From Lactuca virosa (lineage: Eukaryota > Streptophyta > Magnoliopsida > Asterales > Asteraceae), in contig CAKMRJ010003334.1 in NCBI GenBank assembly GCA_928212115.1, forward strand, positions 2,711,884-2,775,883: a stretch of DNA of 64,000 nt, written 5' to 3'. A model generated the notes under the pieces. It ran no database searches. It saw nothing but the letters and a program-made list of their open reading frames with translations, and had not been told where the DNA came from. Made by a program: the position numbers and the translations under genes. Shown piece by piece: positions 24,786 to 35,262 of this stretch (the stretch's first letter is position 1; the number at the start of each line of letters is the position of its first letter).

Positions 24786-26702
24786 TGTAACATCCATAAA
24801 AATTATGCCAAATTTGAACTTTTTAAAACAATTCAAAATCAATATTTATTACAAAACTTGTTTTCAAACTAGTATAATGTCAGAGTATCCCAGAAACAAA
24901 TAATAAACCATAAGGAGGTGTACGATCACACCTTCTCCTTCCGCGATCATCAGAAGTACCTGAAAAAAATCAACAACTGTAAGCCCGAAGCTTAGTGAGT
25001 TCCCCCAAAATACCAACGCTGTACAAACATATCAATAACATATAAGCAAACAACATGCATAATGAGCCTTCAGCCTGACTGGACCACCTCACAGGCCTTT
25101 AGCCTATCTGGACCGCTCTCCGAGCCTTCGGCACGTCTCGACCGCTCGTTGGGCCTTCGGCCTGACTAGTATGCCCTAACCGGGTCTACAGTCTATCCTG
25201 TCCGCCCTAGGTATCTTGGCCTACATCACAAAGTAGGACCTGCCTCAACCCAATCCCCCAAACCAACAAACATGTGCACATAAATATCATACGCTAGCTA
25301 GGATGCACAGATAATCATAAAAATCTACAGATCACTAACATAGCAACCATCCTATAACAAGGATACCGATCTAACCGATCCCTAACATAGCAACCATCCT
25401 ATTACCAGGATACCAATCTAACAGATCACTAACATAGCAACCATCCTATAACCAGGATACAAATCATAAGGGTCGGCCTTGGTGCCTTAGACCTTGTTGA
25501 TATAGTGAGAAGAACTCACCTCACAAATGTCGAACAGTAGTGCTAAAATCAAACTCTCGAATCACAGCCACGAACTCCACCACCTATATTCATCGTAGAA
25601 CCACTTCCATAAATTCCCAATTTACTAAAATACCCCCAGCAGTCAAACTGGTCAACCCTTGGTTAAAGTCAAAGTCAACGGTCAAAATTAACAGTCCATG
25701 TTGACCCAACTCGTCGATTGCAGTTCACTGACTCGTCGAGTCCTTCCATAACTCGAGAAACCGTGAAAACCATAGTTGACTCGCCGAGTTTCCAGACAAA
25801 TCGTCGAGTCCATGTGTGTCCAAAAGTCGGAAAAACCCTATCTGACTCGTCGAGTCCTCTTACTGACTCGTCGAGTTCATGCAGAAACCAACAACGACCA
25901 ATCTTCATCGGACTCGTCAAGTTGACCATGCCACTCATCGAGTCTCTTCAGTCCATTTCCCATTCAGATGTTATTAAGCTACCCCAAAGCTCCAAATTGT
26001 AGATCTAGCTTCCTAAGGCACATATTCCAAGTAAAGTTGCAAACTTTACATGCATGCAAGGTCTTAAAGGCTTAGAACACCGAAACCAAGTCTAGAATGA
26101 GGTTTAGGGCATGGTAAGAGGGCAATATAAGGTAAATCTGATAGCTTTATGAATTTGGGACCTAGAGGAGTCCAGATCTGAAGTTTCAACTTCAGATCAT
26201 TGCCAATACCCGAAATAGCTCCATAATAACCTAGAAATAGCCCTAAACCTAGCACGAAGCGATATAGCTTAGAGAAAAGTCAAGGTAACAACTTGTTACC
26301 TTCAAAATGATGCCAAGATGAAGTAGGGTCAGATCTACAAGCTCTTCTTTGTTCCAAGCTCCTTAGACTTCGAGCCTTCTTCACAAACACCACTTTCCAA
26401 GCTTCTTAACACACAAAGATGGAGTAAAATCGCGATTAGGGTTTTCTGAGATCAAGGGGATGGTAAGGGAGGCTGTTGGAGGCTAATGACCCTTTAAATA
26501 GGGTGCAGAACCCTAGAAATTAGGGTTTCATTTCCAGCTCCTGCTCGTCGAGTCCGGGTCCTCCGACTCGTCGAGTAGGTCTAATAATCCACGTAAGCTA
26601 ACCCGCCTCTAGACGACGAGTTGGGGAAACCAACTCGTCGAGTAGGTCCATTAACATGTATATAAGGCTTTAAAACTTATACCTGGGAGTCGGGGTGTTA
26701 CA
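24786..26702 (-). repeat. Gypsy-2 3' LTR
   Basis: 1,917 bp. Minus-strand landmarks are a TATA-like TATTTAAA at 26493-26500, ACTCGTCGAGT palindromes at 26530-26650 and 25700-25950, and a possible donor at 26299 lying in a small inverted repeat (AAGGTAAC...GTTACCTT). Mini-dyads of the type GCCTTCGGC occupy 25060-25180, and a threefold repeat 'cactaacatagcaaccatcctat' starts at about 25335. A possible acceptor is at 24960. Confidence 0.93.
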
Positions 26703-26719
26703 TTTCTCCCCCACTTGAA
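26703..26719 (-). other. Gypsy-2 polypurine tract
   Basis: Minus strand TTCAAGTGGGGGAGAAA, adjoining the 3' LTR. Confidence 0.85.
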
Positions 26720-27890
26720 CTAGAATTCGTCCTCGAAGTTTGCTCCGACGAACAAATCTGGATAGTGCTCCCGCATCTCTGCCACCGGCTCCCACGTCCA
26801 ATTGGATCCCCTCCTGTGCTCCCACTGTACCTTTACCAGAGGCACTTCCTTGTTCCGTAGAGCCTTTACCTTCCTCTCAAGAACGGCCACCGCCCTCTCC
26901 ACGTAATTCATGCGCTCATCAACCTGAATATCATCTAATGACACTATCGCCTCCTCATCCGGTATACCCTTTCACAACTACGAAACGTGAAAAGTGCTAT
27001 GAATTTGACTGATCTCCTCTAGGAGTTCCAGTCTATACGCCACCTTGTCAACCCTGGCAATGATCCTGAATGGCCCTATGTATCGAGGACCCAATTTCCC
27101 CCTCTTCCTGAAGTGAATCACGTAGGGCGAGACCTTCAGGAGTACCATGTCACCCACCTGGAACTCCAGCTCAGATTGGTGTCTGTCGGCGTAACTCTTC
27201 TGCCGACTTTGAGCGGTCTGCAACCGCTATCTAATCTGTTGAACCCTCTCGGTAGTCTACAAAACTACCTCTGTCTGTCCCATCACCCTGTGACCGATCT
27301 CACCCCAACAAACTGGGGTGCGACATCTCCGTCCATACAGCAGCTCATATGGTGGAGCACCAATACTGGAATGAAAGTTGTTGTTGTAGGAAAACTCTGC
27401 AAGGCTTAGGTAGGAGTCCCAGCTCCCACCGAAGTCAATGACGCAGGCTCTCAGCATATCCTCGAGAGTCTGTATGGTCCGCTCACTCTGGCCGTTTGTC
27501 TGCGGATGATAGGTTGTACTCAAGTGCAGCCGCGTGCCCAGTTCCTCATGGAACTTCTACAAGAAACGGGAGGTGAACCGAACATCGCGGTCTGAGACAA
27601 TAGAGACCGGCACCCCATGGCGAGCAACGATCTCTTGTACATACAAGTCGGCCAACTTCTCGGTCAATGAACTCTCCCGTATAGATAAAAAGTGGGTGCT
27701 CTTGGTCAATCGGACCACGATGACCCAAATAGCGTCATAGCCCTTCGCCATCCTCGGCAGTTTGGTGATAAAATTCATCGTGATCTGCTCCCATTTCCAC
27801 ATGGGAATTTCCAGAGGCTGTAGTTGACCATGCGGTCTCTGATGCTCGACCTTGACCATCCGGCAGGTCAAACACCTCTCAACATACCGT
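26720..27890 (-). pseudogene. Gypsy-2 integrase core and chromodomain (left part)
   Basis: Ends in FEDEF and stop (26720). MSLDDIQVDERMNYVERAVAVLERK and VPLVKVQWEHRRGSNWTWEP are the chromodomain-type tail. FQVGDMVLLKVSP...KLGPRYIGPFRIIARV is the C-terminal barrel. The catalytic core is at 27257-27871, with MNFITKLP, VSDRDVRFTSRF and GQSERTIQTLEDML giving D, D and E. The cysteine half of the zinc finger (RYVERCLTCRMVKV) is at 27840-27890. The histidine half lies beyond Copia-B at 41445 onward. Short frame breaks occur near 26945-26978 and 27223-27257. Confidence 0.88.
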
Positions 27891-27895
27891 GCAAT
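27891..27895. other. Target-site duplication of Copia-B (left)
   Basis: GCAAT here and again at 41440-41444, immediately outside the Copia-B LTRs. Confidence 0.93.
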
Positions 27896-28681
27896 TATTG
27901 GATAAGATGTCTAAGCCCATAACTATATTTGATATGTACTTGACCCGGTTGTAGCATGGTCCTATTGGGTTGCCTTCACCAGAGCAACTTGACTGGATGA
28001 CTAATGGAGAAAGAGGTTATTATGGTTTGTTAATATATTATATGAATAATATATTAAAAGAGAAATCATATTGGTTAATTAATATTGGTCAAGAATTAAT
28101 TAAGAATTAATTTTGTGGTCAAAATATATTAACTGAACTTAGGGGACTGGAATCCAATTATAAGATAATTGGATTTTGGGCTGTGGATCCCTTAGAAATG
28201 GGGTGGACGAAATCAAGGGGGAAGGCCACATTGAATTCGTCCAAGGCCTTGTTTCTGGAAGGTTCCTTTGGACTGCTTAAGGCCTAAGCAATCCAATTAG
28301 GGTTTTGACTGAAACCCTAGCAGCTCACCTATATAAGGACCCTATGGCTTCACAAATCGGCTACCACTTGAACCCTAGAAATCTATAGCCGATTTTGAGC
28401 CTTCTTCCCCTCTCTCCAAGATCATCCCACTTGCTTTGGTGTTTGTGATCGATTAGAGGTATTACACTTGTGATACTAAAGCTCTCAAAGGTTGAAGATT
28501 CTTGCTACAATTGAAAGGTAATCATCTAAACTTGTTTTAGTTATTGTTTTCGTTTTTTGTATGCTAGTATTAGGGTTTACAAGCTTTGGATGATTTGCAT
28601 GTACAATTAGAGAAACCTAGATCCAAAGCTTTAGGGTTTGCATGTGCACCATAGGACTGATGTAATGCTCAAAACCCATCA
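27896..28681 (+). repeat. Copia-B 5' LTR
   Basis: Starts TATTGGAT and ends CCCATCA. The TATA-like CTATATAAGG at about 28329 precedes 'accctatggc'. It matches 40653-41439 with few differences. Confidence 0.94.
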
Positions 28682-28682
28682 G

Positions 28683-28695
28683 TGGTATCAAAGCC
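28683..28695 (+). other. Copia-B primer-binding site
   Basis: TGGTATCAAAGCC, one base off the standard TGGTATCAGAGC, one nt after the LTR. Confidence 0.88.
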
Positions 28696-28776
28696 TAGGT
28701 TGTTTTCTATTGTATTTGATGCCTTGTTTGATCATTCATTGCTTGAAAATCGAAATTTCTGCCCTCTGACAGTTGA

Positions 28777-28826
28777 ACTCGTCGAGTCACCTGATGAACT
28801 CGACGAGTCAGATGAACTCGACGAGT
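28777..28826. repeat. Three ACTCG-W-CGAGT palindromes in the Copia-B leader
   Basis: Perfect 11-mer dyads at 28777-28787, 28798-28808 and 28816-28826, about 80-145 nt after the PBS. Confidence 0.95.
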
Positions 28827-29573
28827 CCAGACAGTGAGCAGATCTTTTGGGATTTTCGCCTATTTTTGATTGGGATAATTACCAAAAACGTTTTTGATTA
28901 ATAAAATCCGATTTTTATTAAATTGATATTATTATTCCTATCAAAATAGAAGATAATTGTCAACCAATTAGATAATTATTGCCTTATATGATAACCTTGA
29001 TTATTTGAATTATTTGATTGTATTATCTTGCCATGAAATTGAATTAGGACAAATTTAGATAATCACTAATTAATTGTTTAATTAAATTATTTGTAATTTG
29101 ATCTAGAAAGTTTTGAAAAGTTTCAAAACTTGCCCTCAAGTTTTGGAATTTAAATTTTTGATTGAAAGTTTAATTTTGAAATATTTAAATTCTAAACCCT
29201 AGAATTTTACAAGTTTAAAATTCAACCCTTATACTATTATAATATTATAAGATTAATAATATATATGTATAAGATTAAGCTAGTCTTACCGTTAGTAGGC
29301 CTCATTCACAAAGCCGATCTATAAGGGGGGTATAAGGTTGCTGCCTATAAAATGACAGTTTAATGGGTGTCCACTCTCACCCACCTCTTCCTTGATTGGT
29401 GGAGGGTCGTTAGCCGAACGGGTAGGATAGGGCAACTAATTCCTCATTAAAAGTATAATGATTAAATAAAGTAACTAAATGTTTTTAAAAAATTCTCAAT
29501 CTTAGTTACTTTAGGAAAAAAAATGTGAAATGATGCTATTCCATGAAATTACGCTTTGCACCCTGCCAAGTCG

Positions 29574-29688
29574 TTAGTGGAGCGTGCGTGGATAACTGGC
29601 ACACTAATATGTACTAGCCATGGTGGCAAAGGGTGGGTCAATGTTTATCATAGATCAATGGAGCGTGTGTGGTTAACCAGCGCATTGA
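29574..29688 (+). other. Duplicated RNA hairpin in the Copia-B leader
   Basis: Stem TTAGTG/CACTAA (29574-29579 with 29602-29607) and stem ATCAATG/CATTGAT (29654-29660 with 29683-29689) enclose similar loops 'gagcgtgygtgg...'. The Copia-A leader has the same pair at 51190-51306, with different but still matching stems. Confidence 0.65.
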
Positions 29689-30056
29689 TTAGGTGATTTA
29701 TAACATCGAGAGTACCAAGTACATTTGCATGGTTACTCACACCTTGTTTGTGATCCTCGGTATCCCAGTCACAAACTTGAAGGGCATATCGATATTTAAA
29801 CATGCCATTGAAAAGTTCAATGAATCTCAAAAGATCTAGGAGTTTCAATACATTTAAAACTTAATTTCTTTTTCGTTTTTCATGGTGGAAATTAGTGAAT
29901 CGTCATGCACTTACCTTCAAATTATTTGCGATTTAGATTATGGCATCCCTCTTCTAAAATGTGAATAATAGTGTTGGGTCCTAGCCCTAATTTCTCATTT
30001 TGGAGTTTAATTGGGGATTCTTATCTAATCTAAACTTTGTCACTTTTCTATTTCAG

Positions 30057-30392
30057 ATGTCTACTTCAAACAACGACAACGCTTCAGGCTCGACCCCTTC
30101 CGGCTCATTCTCACTCATGAACTTGTGTGGGAGGGTGATATTCGATGGGTCCAACTTCAATGATTAGATCCACAACATTCGAATGGTCACCCGTTACGAG
30201 GACAAGGAGTATGTTCTCGACAAGGAGCTGAAAGAAGTCAATGTCAAGACTGCTACTCCCGAAGAGATCGCTGCCTACGAGGCTCGTGAGAGAGATGCTA
30301 CAAAAGTTCATTGCATCATGTTCGCGACAATGACCGCTGAACTCCAAAAGTACTACGAGGACTACTACCCCTACGAGATGCATCAAGATTTG
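30057..30392 (+). pseudogene. Copia-B gag, N-terminal part
   Basis: ATG at 30057 follows the leader; the product begins MSTSNNDNASGSTPSGSFSL. VIFDGSNFNDW is the usual copia gag start, but its Trp codon is TAG (30165-30167), a nonsense change. DKEYVLDKEL...ATPEEIAAYEARERDATKVHCIMFATM and LQKYYEDYYPYEM follow. Gypsy-6 cuts the frame at 30392 after the target ATTTG (30388-30392). Across the insertion the reading frame would be continuous with 36096 onward. Confidence 0.88.
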
Positions 30393-32523
30393 TGTAACAC
30401 CCCAAATTCAGAAGGTCATGAAAGGAAAGGAAAAACCCTAAGTCAATGAGTCAACTCGTCGAGTCCAAGGAAGAACTCGACGAGTCGGAGTGAGTTCCGT
30501 GTCGCGGGTTAAGTGGCCGACTCGGCGAGTCTGGTTTGGGTTGGGAAACCCTAAAATCAGGTCCTTGTGCCCTATTTAAGGATCTCATTCCTCTCCCCTC
30601 AGCCCCATTTGTAGCCTCCACTGTCCATAACCTAACCCCGAAACCCTAGTGTTCTCTTTGAGTTTGTGAGCCATTTGTGAGTAATTTTAGAAGCTCTTGA
30701 AGACTAGAAGAAGGAGAAAGAGTTGGAGGACTTAAGGAGAAGTTGTAGATCCAAAATTAGCTCATCATCCTCATCATTTTCTGGTAATCAAGTTCCTACC
30801 TTGACCTATGGTTTCTTAGATTTCCTTATGTCCCTTTTATGAGAGTTATGGTCCATGGAGCTTGACCTTTGGGACAAGGATGTCCCAAGCAGAGATCTGG
30901 GCACTCTTGAGCTTTAGAAGCTCAGGGTTGCCAGCTTTATCCAGTTAGGGCTCCATTTTATGGCTTAGACCTTCATTTTGGCTTGGTTTAAGTGTTCTAG
31001 GTTTGTAGCACCTTGCATGAACGTAATGTTAGCAACTTTACGTGTGATGCTAGCCTTATGAGTCCAGATCTATGAGTTGGAAGTGTTGGAATGATTGTAA
31101 TCGACTAAATGGATATAACACAAAGAGGACTCAGCGATTTGATTCATGGACTCGGCGAGTCGGGTCGCAAACCCTAATCTATTTTGGATGTGAGTCGAAT
31201 CAGTGAATCGAGGTAGTGACTCGGTGGGTCGGACAGGACTAGGACTCGGAGGTTGAAGGACTCGACGAGTCATGGGGTGACTCGGTGAGTTGAGTCGCAA
31301 GTTGTAGGGTTTCTGAGTTTATGAACTCGGCGAGTCAGTAGGTTGACTCGGCGAGTAGGATCAAACTGGAAGGTTGACTTTGACCTTGAGCAGGACTTTG
31401 ACTTTGGCCAGAGTTGACTTAGTTTGACTCCTGGAGGTCATTGTGGGACTAAGTGTTATATTGGTATTGGTAGCTCGGGGAGCTAGAGGAGCAGCGGTTC
31501 GGGGAGTTGCCAGATAGCAGTCAGGAGGGTATCAGCAAGAGCTTCAGCAGTGCAAGGTGAGTTTCCTTGCTGTAGGAATGGGTCTACGGCCACAATGCAA
31601 GACCGTTTAAGTTGTAGAGTATGTCGGGGTGAGCCCGATGCAGTTTATATGTTTCCGGACTTCGGTCCGATGCCGGGGCGGTCCCGAGAAGTAGTGAAGT
31701 ATGCTTGATGTCTTTGTGATTCATGCATGTATATGTGTTATGTGTTATGTGTTATGTGTTCTGGGCTTCGGTCCGATGTCGGGCAAGCCAGATGTAGTAT
31801 ATCCGATTATGTTATATGTTATGTGTTAAGTGTTCCGGGGTAAGCCCGATGTCGGGGCAAGCCCGATGTATGTCAGTTTACATGCTATGTGACTATGTGT
31901 TCCGGGGTGAGCCCGATGTATGTTAGTTATTATGCCATGCATTATATATTCCAGGGCAAACCCGGTGTATGCTAGTTTATATGTTATGATTATACGTTTC
32001 GGGCTTCGGTCCGATGTCGGGGCAAGCCCGATGCAGATCATGTGATTATGTTATGTGCTTATGATATATGTTATGTTGTGTATGTGCCGGGGTAAGCCCG
32101 ATGCCGGGGTGAGCCAGATGCCCGATGCGGTCGGATGTCGGGGTGAGCCCGATGCCGGGCAGGAGTCCGATGCCGGGTAAGCCGATGCCGGGATTCGTCC
32201 CGATGCAGTTGGGAGTAGTCCCAGAGCTATGTGATTGTTATATGTTATGTGTATGGTATGTGGTAGTTAGGGGAGCTCACTAAGCTTCGTGCTTACGGTT
32301 TTCAGTTTTGGTTTCAGGTGCTTAAGTTTTCAAAAGAGGAGCTCGGGAAGATTGCAGTGCACACACCATTTGTTCAGCCTGGGTTGTTTATACTCTGATA
32401 TATTTGACAGATGTTATTATGTTTTTGAGATATACGATTTATGATTTTATATGTTGAAAGATAATTATGGTGTTATTAGTGATTTAAAACGAAATTTTTG
32501 GACCTTGTTATTGGGATGTTTCA
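30393..32523 (+). repeat. Gypsy-6 5' LTR
   Basis: TGTAACACCCC...GGGATGTTTCA, 2,131 bp. TATTTAAG at 30573-30580; ACTCGNCGAGT palindromes at 30450-30530 and 31125-31360; possible donor at 30784 and acceptor at 32317; an array of 'ggggtaagcccgatg' mini-dyads at 31625-32215. Confidence 0.94.
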
Positions 32524-32526
32524 AGT

Positions 32527-32538
32527 TGGTATCAGAGC
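32527..32538 (+). other. Gypsy-6 primer-binding site
   Basis: TGGTATCAGAGC, exact, 3 nt after the LTR. Confidence 0.94.
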
Positions 32539-32542
32539 CTTG

Positions 32543-32587
32543 GTTTGAGGGATTCGGGCACACTCTCGGGTGTGTCTGGACTCAAAC
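32543..32587 (+). other. PBS-adjacent hairpin of Gypsy-6
   Basis: Outer stem GTTTGAG/CTCAAAC (32543-32549 with 32581-32587). Inner 11-bp stem with GU pairs TTCGGGCACAC/GTGTGTCTGGA around a TCTCGG loop. The same design is found in Gypsy-1, -2, -4 and -5. Confidence 0.7.
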
Positions 32588-33471
32588 TGAGGATTTGGTA
32601 TGAAAATTATAAAAAGGAAAGTCAATTTTTAGAAAAGGAGCTTTGAGAAAAGAAAAGAATTTCTAGAAAAAGAAAAGAGTTTTGAAAAGAGAAAAGAACT
32701 TTGAAAAAGAAGAAAAGGGGTGTGGTGCATGCAATCAGCCGAGCTCAAGTAAGTACCCCAAAGTACCCATACAAGTTATGTTATGATATGCTTATAAGAA
32801 CTGCATGCTAGATTAGGAAAAAGGATCTAGGATGATGCCTTATGTGCCTGTTATATGGGAATGAGCTTTATGAATTACATGCTAGTATAGATTCCTATGT
32901 AGAAATGGATCAGTTGATTGGATTATGTGGTTAGTTTTCCCATTGTCTGAATGCTGCTTGCTTTTTGCTTTATGGGACTCTTGGTAATGTGAGCTAGCTA
33001 TTAAGTGAATATGCTAAGTCACATGTCGCACGTGCTGGATAATCTCAGAGTGATAGATTTGACCCTATTGCGCAGCTCTTGTCTGAGTCCAACCGTTCTA
33101 GGGATGAGTCTTTTACTCGAAGGATTATCTGATCTCTGCTGCATGTGGCTATATTCATGAGATAGCTAGTTGACATTACTGGGAAGGCCTTCGACAGCTG
33201 AGGACGGAGTGAGTTGGAGGATACCCTAGGGCAATCCTAGGATGAGAATAGTGCTGGGAGCAGTAGTAGTAGTAAGGGACTTGGTGGAGTCGAGGCAATT
33301 CTTGAGGAAAGTACGGATAGATGTGGAAGGTAGTAGGGGCCCATACTACTGAAAGCAGAGGATCTGTACTCGAATCAAGGAAGGCTGAGATGAATCCAAG
33401 AAACTTGTAGCATGTGAGATCCCTCGAGTTATGATGAGTACTCTGATGATTGTTATGGTATATTTCCGAGT
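32588..33471 (+). other. Gypsy-6 leader
   Basis: Non-coding. Purine-rich at 32600-32720 (runs of 'gaaaag'), then similar to the leaders of Gypsy-1 and Gypsy-5. Confidence 0.7.
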
Positions 33472-34250
33472 ATGGTGACGCTACGTGGTAGACCAGATGG
33501 TAGTTCTAGTGCCGGCGAGGGATCAGGCTCAGACTCTGGAGCCGGGCAGCTTGATGGTCAGATGCAGGAGTTCATTCCATCTGAGATTACGCATAGTATC
33601 ATTGACCAGACTCCTGTGGTCCTCAGTATGATCAAGGAGGGCATTATAGAGATTTGTGATGAGAGGCCGAGTGCATTCTGCACTGAGATAGCAGTCATGA
33701 TAGGGACCCCATTGTTAGCAGCAGATGGTTGGCAGATGTCGCCAACACTTTTTGTACCCGACATTTTCTTCTAAAGGAGACAATATCCGACTTGCTTCCT
33801 CCCTCCCGAAGGACATGACACGAAATTGATAGGAAGAGGCTAGTAGTGAGTTGAGTGATGAAGCGGTTGATGCTATGCCATTGGATGACCTTTAGACCAG
33901 ATTATGGGCAGAGTGTGCCCAGGCGATTGAGGCGCAGCAGTTGGCGCAAGAGTTGTTAGATCTCCACCAAACGACTGAGACTGTGGCAGGGATCACTGCC
34001 AAGTCTTGGGAAAGAGCTTATTTGGTACCACAGTATGCAGCAGATGAGGAAATGAAGAAGGTAAGGTATCAGAACATACTGTAGAATGGTAGCAGGGAGA
34101 TCGTGAGTATCTCGGGGTGTGAGACCCGGAATGATATGACTTCTAGAGCACGAGAACGAGGTATAGACTTGGAGCACATTGGTAAGAGGGAATCAGATCA
34201 GGTGCTTTTACTGAAGGGTCTCGGGAGGATACCCAAGAGTTAGGATTAGC
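33472..34250 (+). pseudogene. Gypsy-6 gag remnant
   Basis: MVTLRGRPDGSSSAGEGSG opens an N-terminal Gly/Ser region like Gypsy-1 gag. QEFIPSEITHSIIDQTPVVL and IKEGIIEICDERPSAF continue it. After about 33720 the frame is lost; the tail is a mixture of frames with stops. A short Cys-containing stretch near 34280 (CITCGKLHKGSF) resembles the CGKCGKVHEG part of the Gypsy-1 nucleocapsid. Confidence 0.75.
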
Positions 34251-34479
34251 TTGTGAGAGGCCAGCAGGGCCAGATTCGGTGCATCACTTGTGGGAAACTG
34301 CACAAGGGATCCTTTCGTTCTAAGGGTTTGAGTGAGTGTAACTTTGGGTTATCCTCTGTTGTGTTGAATTATATTTTCAGGAGATGTCATATGCCAATTG
34401 CGTACCGAGAATTATTAGCGGATAGCGATAAATCATTTCCCTAAGTTACGGGATTGGGAGAGTGCAGTGTCATCTTTGT

Positions 34480-34975
34480 TTATTCCAAGACTAAGGAGCA
34501 GCACGAGGAGCACCCGAGGGAAGTGCTAGAGACTTTGAGGAGGGATAGACTTTTTGCAAAGTTCTCCAAATGTGAGTTCTAGTTGCGCGAGGTGCAATTT
34601 CTTGGGCACCTTGTCAACCAGAAGGGTATACTAGTTGATCCGGCCAAGGTAGAGGCCGTGATGTAGTAGGAGATTCCGAGGTCTCCATCTGAGATTCGGA
34701 GTTTCCTGGGTTAGCAGGTTATTATCAGAGATTTATTCGGGACATCTCCAAGATTGCAGTTCCTTGGACCCGACTGACCAAGAAGTTGATGGCCTTTCGT
34801 TGGGGGCCCGAGCAGCAGGTAGCCTTCGAGACTCTCAGGCAGCGGTGGTGCGAGACCCCAACTCTCACCCTGACAGAGGGTGTAGATGATTTCGTGGGAT
34901 ATTGTGACGCTTCGATCACGGGCATGGGTACGATACTGATGCAGCGGAGTCACGTGATAGCAGGCCTTAGGGAAT
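34480..34975 (+). pseudogene. Gypsy-6 RT thumb and RNase H remnant
   Basis: SVIFVYSKT (34470-34490, the end of the FIDDILVYSKT box), then RDRLFAKFSKCEF, VQFLGHLVNQKGILVDPAKVEAV, SPSEIRSFLG, FRWGPEQQVAFETLRQRWCETPTLTLTEGVDDFVGYCDASI and GTILMQRSHVIA. Everything before the thumb and everything after this part of RNase H (integrase included) has been deleted. Stops occur at 34580, 34664 and 34712. Confidence 0.8.
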
Positions 34976-35045
34976 CAGGTTGGGGATTCCAGTCAGGACA
35001 TGAGTTCAGTAGAGTGTTAGGTCAAGCGCGCGTTCGACCCAGAGA

Positions 35046-35262
35046 GTGTTAGAGTGTTGTAAGTCTGCGGGTATAGCCGTAGCATTCACTAGCAGCCAGA
35101 TAGTGATAGGTTTTTGTAAGTCTGCAGGTGTAGCCGTAGCATTCACTAGTATCCCGAGGGTGTTTGAGTGTTGTAAGTCTGCGGGTGTAGCCGTAGCATT
35201 CACTAGCATCCAGACAACATTAGAGTGTTGTAAGTCTGCGGGTGTAGCCGTAGCATTCACTT
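35046..35262 (+). repeat. 57-bp minisatellite, four copies
   Basis: The anchor 'aagtctgc' recurs at 35061, 35118, 35175 and 35232, a period of exactly 57 bp (19 codons). Copies 3 and 4 are nearly identical. It spans the junction between the pol remnant and the truncated 3' LTR, and it stays open in one frame by virtue of its length. Confidence 0.93.

Larger units (their letters stand above)
28696..30056 (+). other. Copia-B leader with structured elements
   Basis: No gene. It holds three ACTCGWCGAGT palindromes (28777-28826), a block at 29297-29476 conserved with the Copia-A leader, and two covarying hairpins (29574-29607 and 29655-29688). Confidence 0.75.

Noticed and set aside
35046..35262. 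CRISPR-like array
   Set aside because: Tandem repeat without distinct spacers, in a plant retrotransposon.
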